In this document: piece after piece, positions 1 through 10,652 of the stretch | How the letters are laid out: every line of letters begins with the position of its first letter | Numbering within the stretch: the stretch's first letter is position 1 | Origin: Brachionus rotundiformis | Taxonomy: Eukaryota; Rotifera; Eurotatoria; Ploima; Brachionidae | NCBI GenBank assembly: GCA_016802295.1 | Contig: JAESIW010000115.1 | Span: 2,098,452 to 2,162,451, forward strand | Length of the DNA stretch: 64,000 nucleotides | Direction: 5' to 3' | The notes under the pieces: model-generated | Databases searched by the model: none | Told to the model about the DNA's origin: nothing | What the model saw: only the letters and a program-made list of their open reading frames with translations | Made by a program: the position numbers and the translations under genes

Positions 1-529
1 GAATCATACGACTACTTATGCTTTTATTATCATTATTTTATGTAAAAATAATCAAACAATGCTTTAAAAATAAAAGCTTTAATTTTTAAAATTTTTTTTT
101 AATCATTAAGTTTTTGGCATCACAAATAATACACCAAAAATTAAATTAAAATTATCTGAAATGAATTCGATTTTGATATAAAGAAATGATGAAGAGGCAT
201 TTGATTATAATAGAACGATTTTTTAAATTCGGACACATTAGAAAATCAATTAGATCTTTAACAAATTAAATAAAAAATAATTTATTTCTTGGATGCTAGT
301 AACAAATTTATTGTTTTCTTGTTAAGAATTGATAACAAAAATGATACAAAATAAACTAATTTAATTAAAAAATAATTAATTTACGAGTTCTTCAATTAAT
401 TTAAATAAAATTTTAAAACTCAAGAATTAAATTATTTAAAAAATGTTTGCTAAAAGTTTTAAATAATATTTTTGAATTTCATTAAGAAATTAAAATAAAA
501 TAAATCATTTTTAAATCATCTCCTCTTTT
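1..529. other. AT-rich spacer, no feature seen
   Basis: Very AT-rich sequence with homopolymer A and T runs. I see no coding frame, RNA-like fold or repeat with clear boundaries. Confidence 0.6.
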
Positions 530-885
530 CTCAACCGGGCTTGGGACCGGCTTTGGTAAAGTTATGGTAGGCACTTTTCCCTAAGAAGCCAGTGGGAGGT
601 TCATCATAAACAGCGCCACTCATCCGAGCACTTTAAATTGGCTGCCAACTCGGACAACTATTTAGACTAGCTTTGAACCACAAACCAAGCGACTTCTCTC
701 TTACATAATCTGATAAAGTTTTAACTTAAGGATTCCAAAGATACGTCTACCTGCAAAGGGTCAGTTGTAAAGCGGATTGTCGATTGAAGCCAGCGGCGCC
801 CTCATACGACAAGACTTGGACAAAGACCCGTACTTTTTCTGATAGAGACCAAAATGGCATAGACCTTTTGGTCAACATGAGTCAA
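530..885. other. GC-richer island of unknown nature
   Basis: A roughly 355-bp block whose base composition departs sharply from the AT-rich DNA on both sides, with patches such as CCGGGCTTGGGACCGG and CAGCGGCGCCC. No open frame of useful length crosses it, and I could not recognise an rRNA, tRNA or snRNA in it. It could be a non-coding RNA gene, a fragment of a structural repeat or a SINE-like insertion. The sharp edges favour an insertion or a constrained non-coding unit. Confidence 0.35.
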
Positions 886-2503
886 TTAAATTAATTTAAC
901 TAATATGATTAATTTATTTCAATTTTGTAAAAATTATATAAAAATTTTTTAGATATGAAAAAAGGGTTGAGAAATTCAAATTTAAAATTTATGGAATAAA
1001 TAAAATATTGAAAAATACTTTGTTGTTGCCTGTTGATTTAATCAAAATAGATTATCGAACTATTGAAAAATAAATTCCTATTTTCAACAATGTTTTATAA
1101 AATTTATAAGACCATTTAGAGGTTTTGAATGGTTAATTTCCCAAAATTTACCAAAAATGATAATATTGCTAAATTATATTGCTTTTGGGTACTGTAACCA
1201 TCCTGTTGTTGGTAAAATATTTTTGATGAAAATTTAAGTGATAAATCTGCATTGAAAGCGCTTTAGCCAATGGTTTTTACAAAACTAACAGCTTTTTCCA
1301 AGTATGGACAGAATTTTCTGCATAGTAAGAAAAGAAGAAATTTTTTTGGGCTATGTGAAGTTTCATACAATTACATAAATTAAAAAATTTTTAGATTTTT
1401 TTTTAAATTATTAAATTTTTTTTAATTTTTTTTCTAAAAGTCAAAACTTTTTATGTAAATGAAACAAAGTGAAAAAATTAGTTTGCACAGATTTCGCAGA
1501 CTTCTGCAGAAGGTCAAACAAAAGTTGAATACTGAAGAGAATAGAATATAAATCAATCAATTTTTATAATTTATAATGAGAATCTGATAAAGCCAGTATC
1601 AAAAACTAGAAATAGAGAAAAAATATTTTTTCTTACACTAGACTAATAAAAAGGTTTTATCAAGAGATCAATGTTCAAGTTCTCAATATTCAAGCATTCA
1701 ATATTTGATAATATTAATTTCATTTTTATCGTATTTAAATATTTCAATTTTTTACTTTTTTAAATGATTTTATAAGCAATTTTTTTATTTGTGAAATTAT
1801 TTCATCATAATTATATTAGATAAACGAAGAGTAAATCGGTATTTCATGGCAAAGGCACTAACTTATGATTAACCTTAAAATTCACTATAATGAACAGAAA
1901 GAAAAAAGCTTAGCTAGGAAATGATGTTATTTTTCCCAATTTTTTAGAATTTTTTATTAAAAATATTATTTGAGTGGCAAATATGTAATTTTAATTTTAT
2001 TATTATCACTGCATTATGAGATATGGAACAATATTATCTATCTATTTAAAAAAAGTGAACGATTTAATCAACAAATACTTGATTATTTAAAATGTATTAT
2101 CTTAATTTTGTTAAGTAAATATTTATTAACTTTCAATTGTTTTAAATTTATATTGTCATTAAATGAAGGTTCGAATTAAATTTGTTTTTATTCAAAAATT
2201 TATCAATTATATTAAAAAAAATATATAAAATTTTAAAAATATTTTTTTTTCATAATTTTATAACATACTAAACTAGTTTTAAAAAATTTGATTTGAATTT
2301 TTCAATTAAAATCAAATAGCCTCCAAAATATATGTTAACTTCATTAACTGTCCAACATCTTAACTACTACAAATAAAAAAAACTATTTTTAATCGATTGA
2401 CTAGACTTTTTTGAACCATTGTCATGGTAACTAAAATTTTTAATCAATATATTTGCTTGATTGAATTTTGATTTAGTCAAAAAAATTGAATTTTCTTTGA
2501 AAA
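886..2503. other. AT-rich spacer
   Basis: No supportable gene. Short open frames here start with non-ATG codons, are Leu/Ile/Asn/Lys rich as expected from composition, and show no domain. Confidence 0.55.
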
Positions 2504-2743
2504 ATGAATAATAAACCCAAGCCAACGACACCGGTCGGTGTATTAAAGACATTTAAACGAGAGACAGTAAACGATATTGTCAATATTTATAAAGAGCTGA
2601 AAAGTATCCAATTTAATTTATTATTTAATATCTTATCAATATTATTATATTTTAAAGACGAAACTTTGGGAATATGGCGGACTTTTCACAATCGAAATAA
2701 AATAAATATTAATTACAAATCTTTTAAAAAAGAATCAAATTGA
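2504..2743 (+). CDS. Possible small two-exon gene, unrecognised
   Basis: Begins at ATG 2504. The first 33 codons have non-random, coding-like composition, and then the frame becomes Leu/Ile/Phe-rich like intron sequence. A 54-nt GT-AG intron at 2604-2657 (GTATCC...TTAAAG) removes exactly that part without changing the frame. This leaves about 61 residues, basic and hydrophilic, ending at TGA 2741-2743. No signal peptide, membrane segment or known motif is seen. The intron-like interior is the main argument that it is real. It could equally be a chance frame or the 5' exons of a decayed gene. Confidence 0.25.
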   Translation: MNNKPKPTTPVGVLKTFKRETVNDIVNIYKELKSIQFNLLFNILSILLYFKDETLGIWRTFHNRNKININYKSFKKESN

Positions 2744-3072
2744 TACATTTTATTCAAAATTTTTAATAAATTATTTTTTCTTTAGTATCTTCAATTTAAT
2801 TAATTATTTAAAAAGTGTTTTTTACTTGGTCATAAGATTTAAATTTTTCTAAAACATCTACTTGTTACATTAGGAACCTGTCATTATTTGATAGCAAAAA
2901 TTTACCGTAAACACTCGCAAATAAGTGCTCCCAAAATTGCGTCTTTATTGAAGAATTTAAGTCCTTAGGTGATAGAAAATTTTCTTCAAATTCATTTACA
3001 AGAAAGCAACATAGATAGAAATAAGCCACTTTTAATTAGCTTTTAAAAACGAGGGTCTGAGGGGTGCACTTA
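2744..3072. other. AT-rich spacer
   Basis: No feature seen up to the trinucleotide tail of the retrotransposon that follows. Confidence 0.5.
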
Positions 3073-4133
3073 TTTAATAATAATAATAATATAAGTTACA
3101 ACAAGCTAGCAAGCTAGACTTGCGAAGATGAGAAACAGTAGGATCCCATCTATAGTAACTGTGGTTTGTACACTATGTTCAGAGCACAGTCACTACTTGC
3201 TCTGCCTTCATCACTCTGAAGATTGATTATTCCTTAGGTCACCATTCCCTTCGAATCGATTTTTTCGAGCCTCAGGAATTCATCCATGGTAGGTTTCTCC
3301 TTTCGTCTGTGCTTATCTAATCTGTTCTTGAATTGGCTGACGGATATGGATTGTACGATCTCTTGGGGTAAGGCGTTCCATGGCATAGTCACTCTATAAG
3401 TGAAAAGTGCTCTCTCAGTTGGCTGTTGGCTGGGACTGGTCGGACAAAGCTGTGCTGGTTGGAGCTTCTTCTTTTTCTACCGTTGACTTTGATAGACGGG
3501 GCTATGTGCCAGTTTACTATGTTGGTGCCTGTGTAACATTCATAGAATTGAATAAGATCACCTCTCGTCCTCCTGTCCTCCAGAGAGGTCAGATTTAGTT
3601 TCACCAGTCTCTCAACGTAGTCAAGGATTTTAAACTGTTTGACCAGTTTGGTAGCTCTCCTTTGGACATTCTTTATGGAGGTGATGTCTCGATGTGGTGA
3701 CCAGGTCACAACGGCGTATTCTAGATGTGGGCGGACAAAGGTGGTGTAGAGTGTTCTGAAGATGGTCGGTGTCCAGCATTTGAATGTCTTTCTAAGTAAG
3801 AGTCTTACTTATTTCCATGACTTTGCATTTATCCGGATGGAACCACATACGCCATTCATTGGCCCAGTCGACAAGGGCGTCTAGATCTTTCTGGACAAGC
3901 TCAAGGTCAACGCTATTTTTTATTACCCCGATAAGTTTGCTGTCATCTGCAAAAAGCTTGATAATGTGATTGACAACTGCCGGCATGTCATTTATGACGA
4001 TGTCGAAGAGGAGAGGTCCGAGGACACTCCCCTGAGGGACTCCACTGGTTACAGGTTTCCATTCCGAGTAGCTATCACCAATCATAACTCTTTGCTTCCT
4101 ACCGCTTAGATAACTTCTTATCCAGTTTCTTTA
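3073..4133 (-). mobile_element. 5'-truncated non-LTR retrotransposon (CR1/L2/Jockey-like)
   Basis: Minus-strand remnant of a LINE. Its sequence starts abruptly near 4133 inside the reverse transcriptase (5' truncation typical of target-primed insertion). It runs through the RT C-terminal region to about 3250 and ends near 3077-3092 in an (ATT)n microsatellite, which reads as the 3' tail on this strand. The block is markedly GC-richer than its surroundings. I found no clear target-site duplication. A central part of the ORF is missing between 3790 and 3792, so the copy is also internally deleted and cannot be autonomous. Confidence 0.8.
3250..4130 (-). pseudogene. Reverse transcriptase fragment of the LINE
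   Basis: The 3792-4085 frame has RT motif 4 (SGVPQGSVLGPLLF) followed by the catalytic FADD box (LFADDSKL) and the downstream palm/thumb region. A second frame at 3389-3709 continues into the conserved C-terminal module with LTSLEDRRTRGDLIQ. Reading continues toward 3250 with a PWNALPQEIV-type motif seen at the end of CR1/L2/Jockey polymerases. The two parts are not joined in frame, and about 100 residues of thumb are missing between them. The RT's role is target-primed reverse transcription of its own RNA. This copy is dead. Confidence 0.8.
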
Positions 4134-5342
4134 ATTGGGAACCTAAGATGATCTTATACTTTTATCCTTATTCCTGAATCTTTTTAGTTGTCACTTGGCT
4201 GGTCAACTAGAAGGTCCAGTTTTATGACAGCAAAAAAATACTGGTAGCCAAAAATACAGTAAACAAAATTGATTAAAAAAATTAAATTAATAAGAAGATA
4301 TTTTATAAAAATAAATTCTAAATTTAAAATGAAACATATTAATAGAATATCTTTTGTTGGTTTATTTTTTTTTTTTAATTTTGTAGTGCATCCGTATTCT
4401 TTAGGTCTTAATTTTTATCAGTCGTAAAATTGGACCGCTTTTTTTGTCATAAACTTAATTAATTCGATTAAATTGATGCAATTCAATGGTATGTTGATGC
4501 TCATTTTCCCAAAGCTGTGTTGAATATCTATACTGGTGAAGATAATACACCATAATTGAATCCATTTGAGTTGAGATGTCCAGTTGAGATAATTATGTTA
4601 AATGAAATTTCACGAAAATTTTTTATTAAGATTTATGTTTTAATAATTTTTTTTCAAATATGTTTTTATACAAAAATAAACTTTTGAATAGTTAAATTTC
4701 CTTTAATTTAAAAAGTAATCAAAACACATGCTTTTATCAGGTGAAATATTCAAAAAGAAACAAATTTACTTTTAAATAAATCATCAAAATAATTTATGCT
4801 TTGATTTGAATCTTGAAATAATTTTTTTTTGATTAATATATATTTTAATTAATTTTTTAAATTTTAGAATATTTTAGAAGGAAAAGTTATATGAAACTGA
4901 AATTTAAGCCAGCTATAGATTTTATTAATAAGTTTTTTCGAATCAGGCCTTAAGTATCGTAAAATAAAGCCAACATTATTATCAACAATAAGGAATTATT
5001 ATAATTTAAAATTATGCTATTAAAAAAATTATTAATATATCTATATATTTCTGTTTAGGTTTAAGAAATATCACTTCGAAAACAGATAAAATGCTTGAAA
5101 TCTTTTTTCTATAATTAAACTACACATATGTTTAGATTATTTACAAATTCATATACTGATAAGAAAATCTAATTATACTAGCCTTTTTCGATAAGCCTTT
5201 TTGACCAGAGAAGTTAAAAATAATAATTTCGTTCTTTATGAAAATTTTTAAATTTTAATAAATAATTTCGTTACCATGTTCTTGCTGTATTTTGCCATTA
5301 TTTAATATTTTGATCCATTTCAGAAAATAAATTCAGCTTTAA
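4134..5342. other. Spacer and upstream region of the FEM1-like gene
   Basis: AT-rich, with no ORF of note. Just before the next gene there is a polypyrimidine tract plus CAG (ends 5323), 19 nt upstream of its ATG. This is a candidate 5'-UTR or spliced-leader acceptor. Confidence 0.5.
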
Positions 5343-7605
5343 ATGGAAAATAGAATTATTGAGTCTATTGAAAACGATGACTTGGACTTGTTAAAAAAAA
5401 ATCTATTAACGTTGACAAAATGTGACCGTTCCAAGCTGGTTAATTCTGTTTACATTGATCAGACCAGCCAAAATCACGGTTTAAGCTATCTGCTAATAGC
5501 AGCTTTGAGAAAGAATGTTAAAATAGTTAAATTTTTAATAGAAGAATGTGATGCTGATCTTGAGATGAATATTTCGCTCAAAAATACAGAATTCTGGGAC
5601 AATTTGACATTTTTTAGTTATGAAACCAACTATGGATACAATGCTTTGTTTAATTTTAAAGCGCCAATTTTGTGGCATCTTTGCCGTCTGGAGACAATTA
5701 ATAGCCTGGACATGGTTAAATTTTTGGTGTCAAGTGGCGCAAATGTCAACTCAAAAAAAGAATTCTATTTTAAATCAACTCCTTTAATGTAAATTTTAAT
5801 AAATATCTTATCTTTTACAGATGATAACCTTAGCTCAAGGGTAGCTTGTTTGGCAAGTAACCTTCCACTGGTTCAGTATCTAATCGAAGAAGCAAATGCT
5901 GACATAAATATTTTAGATTCAAAGGGAGAAAATTGTCTTTTCTATGCTGGTATATTAAAAAAAATTATCTTTTGTTACATTTTAAAACAATTTAAAAAGT
6001 GAGAAATATTGAAGATAATTTGAATATGGTCAAATATTTAATCAGCAAGGGTCTTGATGTAAATTATAAAAATAAAATGGGAAGAAATGTTTTTATCTAT
6101 AGCATTGATTTAAAAAAAAATGAAAAATTTTACTATCTGATGAGTCAAAAGCCTTTTGTTTCGAATAGTATGACATTAGACTGTCCTTTGATTTTGTCAG
6201 CACTGAATGGTAACTTGGGAAACTTAAAATAAATATTTTTTTAATCAAATTTAAAGGTGATTGTGAAAAATTCAATATTTTAATTAGAAAATTTAAATTC
6301 GATTCAGAGATAAAAATATTTGCTTTGGAAATAATGGGCAGCAAAATGATTGAAGAGGAGCAAAATGTCCAAAAAGGCCTGGACTATTGGAAAATGTCTT
6401 TGAGTGAAAGAAAAAAGGCTCGTATTCCCAAAGATCCAGTTTTTATCCAAAATTTTGTAGCTGAATTTAATTCTGTCTACGATTTAATCAAAATTAGCCA
6501 GTGTTCAATTGAAATGATTATGCAAAATTTGTTAATTAGGGAAAAAGTTTTGCTAAAATTCAGTCAACTAAACAATTTTGCCAAATTTGATTTTTATAAA
6601 ATGCTTTTTTTGAATTCTAAAAGGTTCAATGTAGAAAGTTTTTTGGCAAAAAATTGCGACCGCATTCAATACTTATGGATGGTTAGTTTATGTCTTCAAA
6701 TAAAGTATCTAAGACCTTTGGACGATTCATTAATGCATAATTTGATTAATTTTTCCTCTTTTCTCAATTATTTACACACAGATAGGCGCTTGATTAAATA
6801 TAATATGATGCTTTTTGATGAATTTTTAATCAAAATACTGAAAATTTGTCTGCATGAAATGGATAGAGTGCGAGAAAGTGGCCCTAAATCATTGTTCCGG
6901 ACAAAGTTTAGCTTTTCTAAAGTCAATTTTGATGATGTATTTGAGTTTAATGATGAAGAATTGGTGAAAAAAATTGTCCAAGTAGACTGCTGTGCGTCCA
7001 AAGACAACTTTTATATAATTTATAATTTAGAAATTTTAAAAAAAATATCTGTTTCCATGACACGTTTGTTATTGGCCAAATGGGATAAGCCAAATGAAAC
7101 ATTAGTTAAAATAGTCAAGAATTTGGTCAATTTTGACAAAAATTTCTTGGGAGAAATGACCATTTTGGCAATGTGCCTCAAATCTAATTTATTAAAAGAC
7201 TACGAGTATCGTCATGAGTTTAAGATTCATGATATTATTAGTGTTAAGTGTGTAGATTTGTTTTTGAAATGTGGCTCTGATCCTGATTCAAAAGAGTTTT
7301 GGAATCGATCAAGCAAAAATAATTGTGTTAATACGTGTATAATGACCAGAGAATTGTACAAAAATAAGGCTCTGGTTGATTCCATAATTGGTTTATTTCT
7401 AAGACATGGGGCTCATTTGGACTATAGGAATGATAATTTTAAGACATTTGTTCAGAAATATGAAGAAAAGTACTTAATAATATTCAAGGATAAATTTAAC
7501 TACTTATCTTTAAAATGTTTGTCTGCTGTTGTAATTAAAAAACATAAGCTAAATTACAAAAATCACTTGCCAAAAGTTTTAGTGGATTTTGTTGATTTAC
7601 ATTAA
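5343..7605 (+). CDS. Divergent FEM1-like ankyrin protein (CUL2 ligase substrate receptor family)
   Basis: Four exons: 5343-5788, 5834-5949, 6000-6209 and 6257-7605. They are separated by GT-AG introns of 45, 50 and 47 nt and give about 706 residues. FEM1 proteins are substrate receptors of CUL2-RING E3 ligases that read C-terminal degrons. The N-terminal third shows ankyrin repeats (for example LDMVKFLVSSGANVN and LPLVQYLIEEANADINIL). The middle is helical without repeats. The C-terminus has two more ankyrin-like units (VDLFLKCGSDPD, GLFLRHGAHLDYRN) and then the FEM1 tail LSLKCLSAVVIKKHKLNY with a terminal FVDLH, close to the SLKCLAARAV...EEFVGFH ending of FEM1B. The first intron uses the acceptor at 5833 rather than the nearer CAG at 5820, which would give a stop. 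It is strongly diverged in the middle, so I call the family rather than an orthologue. An AATAAA-type signal follows the stop. Confidence 0.8.
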
Positions 7606-7867
7606 TTGTATTTGGTTCAAATAAACTTTTTCTAAATCTAATTAAATAATAATTAATATTTATATATAAATATAAAAATTATTTTTTTTTTGTTTTTGTT
7701 AAATATTGTAGCGAGTTTTTTTTTAATTTATTATTATATTTGTCATATTATATAAAATTTAATTAAATTTTTTGGAAGAAAATCATTTTATTTTAAAAAA
7801 TTATTCATACATATCATGTCTTTGGATTAATTTAAGCTAAAAAATTACATATTTTGACTAATTACAT

Positions 7868-8307
7868 AATGGTAAGGTAAACCTTGGTTTGGACAAAATC
7901 GATTTGGATAATACTCAATTAGAGTGGACATAAATACAAAAGGAAAAATTAGAGCCAGAAGACTTAATTTAGTCCAGCCATCAGATATCACCATAATGCG
8001 CTACCCACTTCACTTTGAGTCAAAAGGCTATCCGAACTATTTTTTCAAGAGAGAACAATTCAGAATAATGGATATTTTGCTTAGCCCAATGGTTCTAATG
8101 ATGGTTTTACCTTTGGTTTTGATGTTTATTTTGCCAAAACTAATCAACCAAGATCCAGAATTGCAACGCGAGCTTCAACAAACGGCAAACATATTTCCAC
8201 AAAACCAAAATGTGCCCAGTGTGAGCGAAATGGCTTACAATTTATTTGGTGGTGGAGGAGCAAAGAAAAATCAAGCCAAGAGACAGGAAGGTACAAGAAG
8301 AAGATAG
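7868..8307 (+). pseudogene. Inverted, internally deleted partial copy of EMC7
   Basis: The 3' two thirds of the EMC7 gene at 15974-16648, copied in the opposite orientation. From about 7921 the DNA appears identical to the source, and the predicted C-terminal 126 residues are the same. Positions 7868-7920 match the more upstream EMC7 region with several mismatches. At about 7919 the copy skips 124 nt of the source (16365-16488), which destroys the frame. It lacks the signal peptide and the N-terminal half of the beta-sandwich domain. There is no in-frame ATG before the internal methionines, so it is a pseudogene unless captured by another transcript. Confidence 0.85.
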
Positions 8308-8449
8308 ATTTTGTTAATTAATATCAATATTTTTAAATGTTTTATTTAAAAAATAAATAAATAAAAGATTCTAACATTATATTAAAAGATATTTTATTAA
8401 TCAGAATTAATAGATTGATAATAATTTCAGCCTTCACTTTGAATTAATT

Positions 8450-8483
8450 TATAGACAAATAATTGAATACTTTGAAAGTTTAA
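8450..8483. repeat. Left 34-bp target-site duplication
   Basis: The 34-bp sequence beginning TATAGACAAATAATTG is repeated exactly at 8942-8975, flanking the LINE fragment. The empty site exists as a single copy at 15798-15831 (reverse orientation). Confidence 0.85.
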
Positions 8484-8941
8484 GAGTGTCAAAACTAGTC
8501 CAATGTTTGAAGGAAGAGCCCTTAGCCATGCCAAGAAAGGCTAAGGGCTCTGGATTTAATGATCTTAGAAGATCGTAGAACAAGAAGGGATCTCATTCAA
8601 ATGTTCAAAATAGCCAACCATCATAAGAAGATCAACCTAATGAATGGTATAAACCCAGACTTAAGGAAAAAACATAACATGAAACCAGAGTAAGAAATTT
8701 GCAAACAAGCTACATCAATATATAACTTTCATACCAACAAAGTGATTTCAAAGTAAAATACTTTACCGGAAAGTGTTGTTAACTCAGAGAATGTTGATGG
8801 CTTTAAAAGGGGTATCAAAAGAGAAGTGTTTGATATAGAAAAAAGAAAGAAATGAAAGACTGTCACAGCTCTTAAAGAGATAAATGTCAGAAGACAGTAG
8901 TTTACATTTCTATACTGCAATCTAAAAACTCCTAAAAGTAC
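8484..8941 (+). mobile_element. 5'-truncated LINE insertion, 458 bp
   Basis: Inserted between the two 34-bp target duplications. The plus strand encodes, with breaks, the C-terminal module of a non-LTR RT, including an RRSRTRRDLIQMFK-like stretch near 8565-8605 and a downstream segment resembling the KVKYFTGK...GFKRGIKR end of such polymerases. It carries a 13-bp perfect hairpin at 8515-8527/8539-8551. The 3' end lacks a long poly(A). The insertion post-dates the EMC7 duplication because the other arm is empty at this site. Confidence 0.75.
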
Positions 8942-8975
8942 TATAGACAAATAATTGAATACTTTGAAAGTTTAA
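8942..8975. repeat. Right 34-bp target-site duplication
   Basis: Exact copy of 8450-8483. See the left copy. Confidence 0.85.
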
Positions 8976-9546
8976 AATTTAAAATGATCTAATTGACAGT
9001 TGATATTTCGTCAAAACACCTTTTTTATTTATTTATTTTATATCGAAATTCTGATATTGAAGAGTAAAATTATAATGATTAATTATCAAATTGAAACGAA
9101 ATTAACCATCCATATCTATTTTGATTCAAATTCTTAATTACGAAATTTTTAAAATTTTCCGAAATAAATAAGAATCTATTTATTTGCTGTAATTTTTTAT
9201 TTGAGTGTTAGAATAAAAATGGAAAACTATTTTGATGAAAATAATTCTTATGATAATTATTACAGTGATTACTACAATGACTATTATAGTGATTATGAAG
9301 ATACTGAACAAAAACAAAGTGAAATACGAACAAAGATAAAGAGAAGAACTAAAGGAACTGCTAAAGTTCTACTGCTATTTGCATCAATAGCAACCAAAAT
9401 CGCAACTATTTTTCATGAATAAAGCTTTTTGAATGAAATATTAGATAATTAAAATAATCTGAAGATTAATGATCTGATTAAATAATTTGTTTAGATCAAA
9501 TTTGATATTATTTTTTTTTAAATATGTAAATAAAATTTAAAAAGAA
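8943..9546 (+). repeat. Small-gene duplication unit, copy A
   Basis: A roughly 600-bp unit made of about 270 bp of conserved upstream DNA, the small Tyr/Asp-rich ORF and about 120 bp downstream. It is nearly identical to 13682-14282. The upstream part is also shared with the minus-strand copies (about 11479-11755 and 15555-15838). No terminal inverted repeats or target duplications were seen. Confidence 0.75.
9219..9422 (+). CDS. Tyr/Asp-rich small protein, copy A (67 aa)
   Basis: ATG at 9219 in an AAAAATGG context. Three zones are visible: residues 1-35 are acidic and aromatic with NYYSDYYNDYYSDYED-type repeats; residues 36-48 are strongly basic (TKIKRRTKGTAK); residues 49-67 are hydrophobic with scattered Lys (VLLLFASIATKIATIF). 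The stop codon lies inside an AATAAA sequence that may also be the polyadenylation signal. No signal peptide and no known domain. Four copies retain the frame in this window while surrounding DNA is littered with decayed sequence, which argues for selection. The function is unknown. The layout (acidic lead plus cationic amphipathic tail) could fit a tail-anchored or membrane-active peptide, but that is speculation. Confidence 0.6.
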   Translation: MENYFDENNSYDNYYSDYYNDYYSDYEDTEQKQSEIRTKIKRRTKGTAKVLLLFASIATKIATIFHE

Positions 9547-9767
9547 AATTTTTTAATCTTAAAAAAACTCTATTCAATATGACAAAAAGAATTCGAATAA
9601 ACTTTTGTTTTTTTTTAGTTAAAAAAGTATGTTTCTATGCTGATAATTGTTCAAAATTTTAATTTTATTAATATAAGTCTTTCAAATAATTATTCTGGAA
9701 AAAAAAGCTTCCTTTAGATTAACTTGATAATCTTTATTTTCGACTAAATCGAATTTGTAATTTAACT

Positions 9768-9775
9768 AATAATAC
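9768..9775. repeat. 8-bp target-site duplication (left)
   Basis: AATAATAC, repeated exactly at 10653-10660, bounding the MITE. Confidence 0.85.
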
Positions 9776-10652
9776 GGGTCTATTGCAATATGTGACCATT
9801 GATTCCTACTTAATTATTTGATCAGGACTGTTCACCTTTTAAGTGACCAGTAAATAAGTGACCAAAGATTTCAAAAAAAATTAATATTAAAAAGTTTGTT
9901 AAAATATGTGACCAAAAAAAATTATACGTGACCAAGTGAAAAAATATGTGACCAGTTATTATGTTATGTTACCCAATAAAGAAACTAAAAAGATTAGTGT
10001 TTTTTTGAAATATGTAATTTTAAACCCTTTCCATCAGATAACTTTTGATTAAAATTCATTTCTTTTTCGGCTTTCACTTTGGCTACCGTTAGTTGGGCAG
10101 ACCAACATTTGATAATGGCTAAGACTAGCTTAATTGGTTTAAGAACTCTTATCTATTTTTGATTTGTTCCTGTTCCTCAAATCATGGCTTAATGCTTTTC
10201 CACTACTTTCACAATTTTTTTAAGTGCAAAATTTTTGTACGTCAATTAAACCAATTTGGCCTAGTTTAGTGAATATTTTAAATTCTTCGGACTCTTGAAT
10301 GTTTATTTTATATCTTTTCAAATTTAATTTTTAAACGCAAATTTACATTGCTTAATTTTTCAAAAGAGTTATTAAGAAATTTTTGTTTATGAAAATTAAA
10401 AAAGCGAAGCAAAATTTAGTCAACTTTTTCAATTTTAAATTTTATTATTGATTTTCGTATTGTTTAAAATAATTTAATAAAAATTTATTAGGAGAGCAAT
10501 TAAAAATTGAAGTGACCAAAAACAAATTTATGTGACCATGTTTTTTTAATCTTTAATTTTTTTTGGTCACTTATTTACTGGTCACTTAATAGGTGAACAG
10601 TCCTGATCATATAATTTAGTAGGAATCAATGGTCACATATTGCAATAGACCC
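9776..10652. mobile_element. Non-autonomous DNA transposon (MITE) with 91-bp inverted repeats
   Basis: An 877-bp element beginning GGGTCTATTGCAATATGTGA and ending with its inverse. The 91-bp terminal inverted repeats (9776-9866 and 10562-10652) differ at about three positions, and an exact 8-bp target duplication (AATAATAC) flanks the element. By my count the heptamer GTGACCA occurs eleven times on the two strands, mostly subterminal, as expected of transposase-binding sites. No transposase ORF. An 8-bp duplication suggests hAT- or P-type mobilisation, but the terminal bases do not match a family I know well. Confidence 0.88.

Larger units (their letters stand above)
7868..9370 (+). repeat. 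Left arm of large inverted duplication
   Basis: This arm (EMC7 3' part, its downstream spacer and the small Tyr/Asp-rich ORF) is repeated in reverse at about 15400-16540. The left arm is interrupted by a LINE at 8484-8941 that the right arm lacks, so the right arm preserves the pre-insertion state. The arms are about 6 kb apart and could pair as a long hairpin. Confidence 0.8.

Noticed and set aside
5789..5820. 32-nt intron ending at the first CAG in the FEM1-like gene
   Set aside because: Splicing there gives an immediate TGA. The acceptor at 5833 restores the ankyrin frame.
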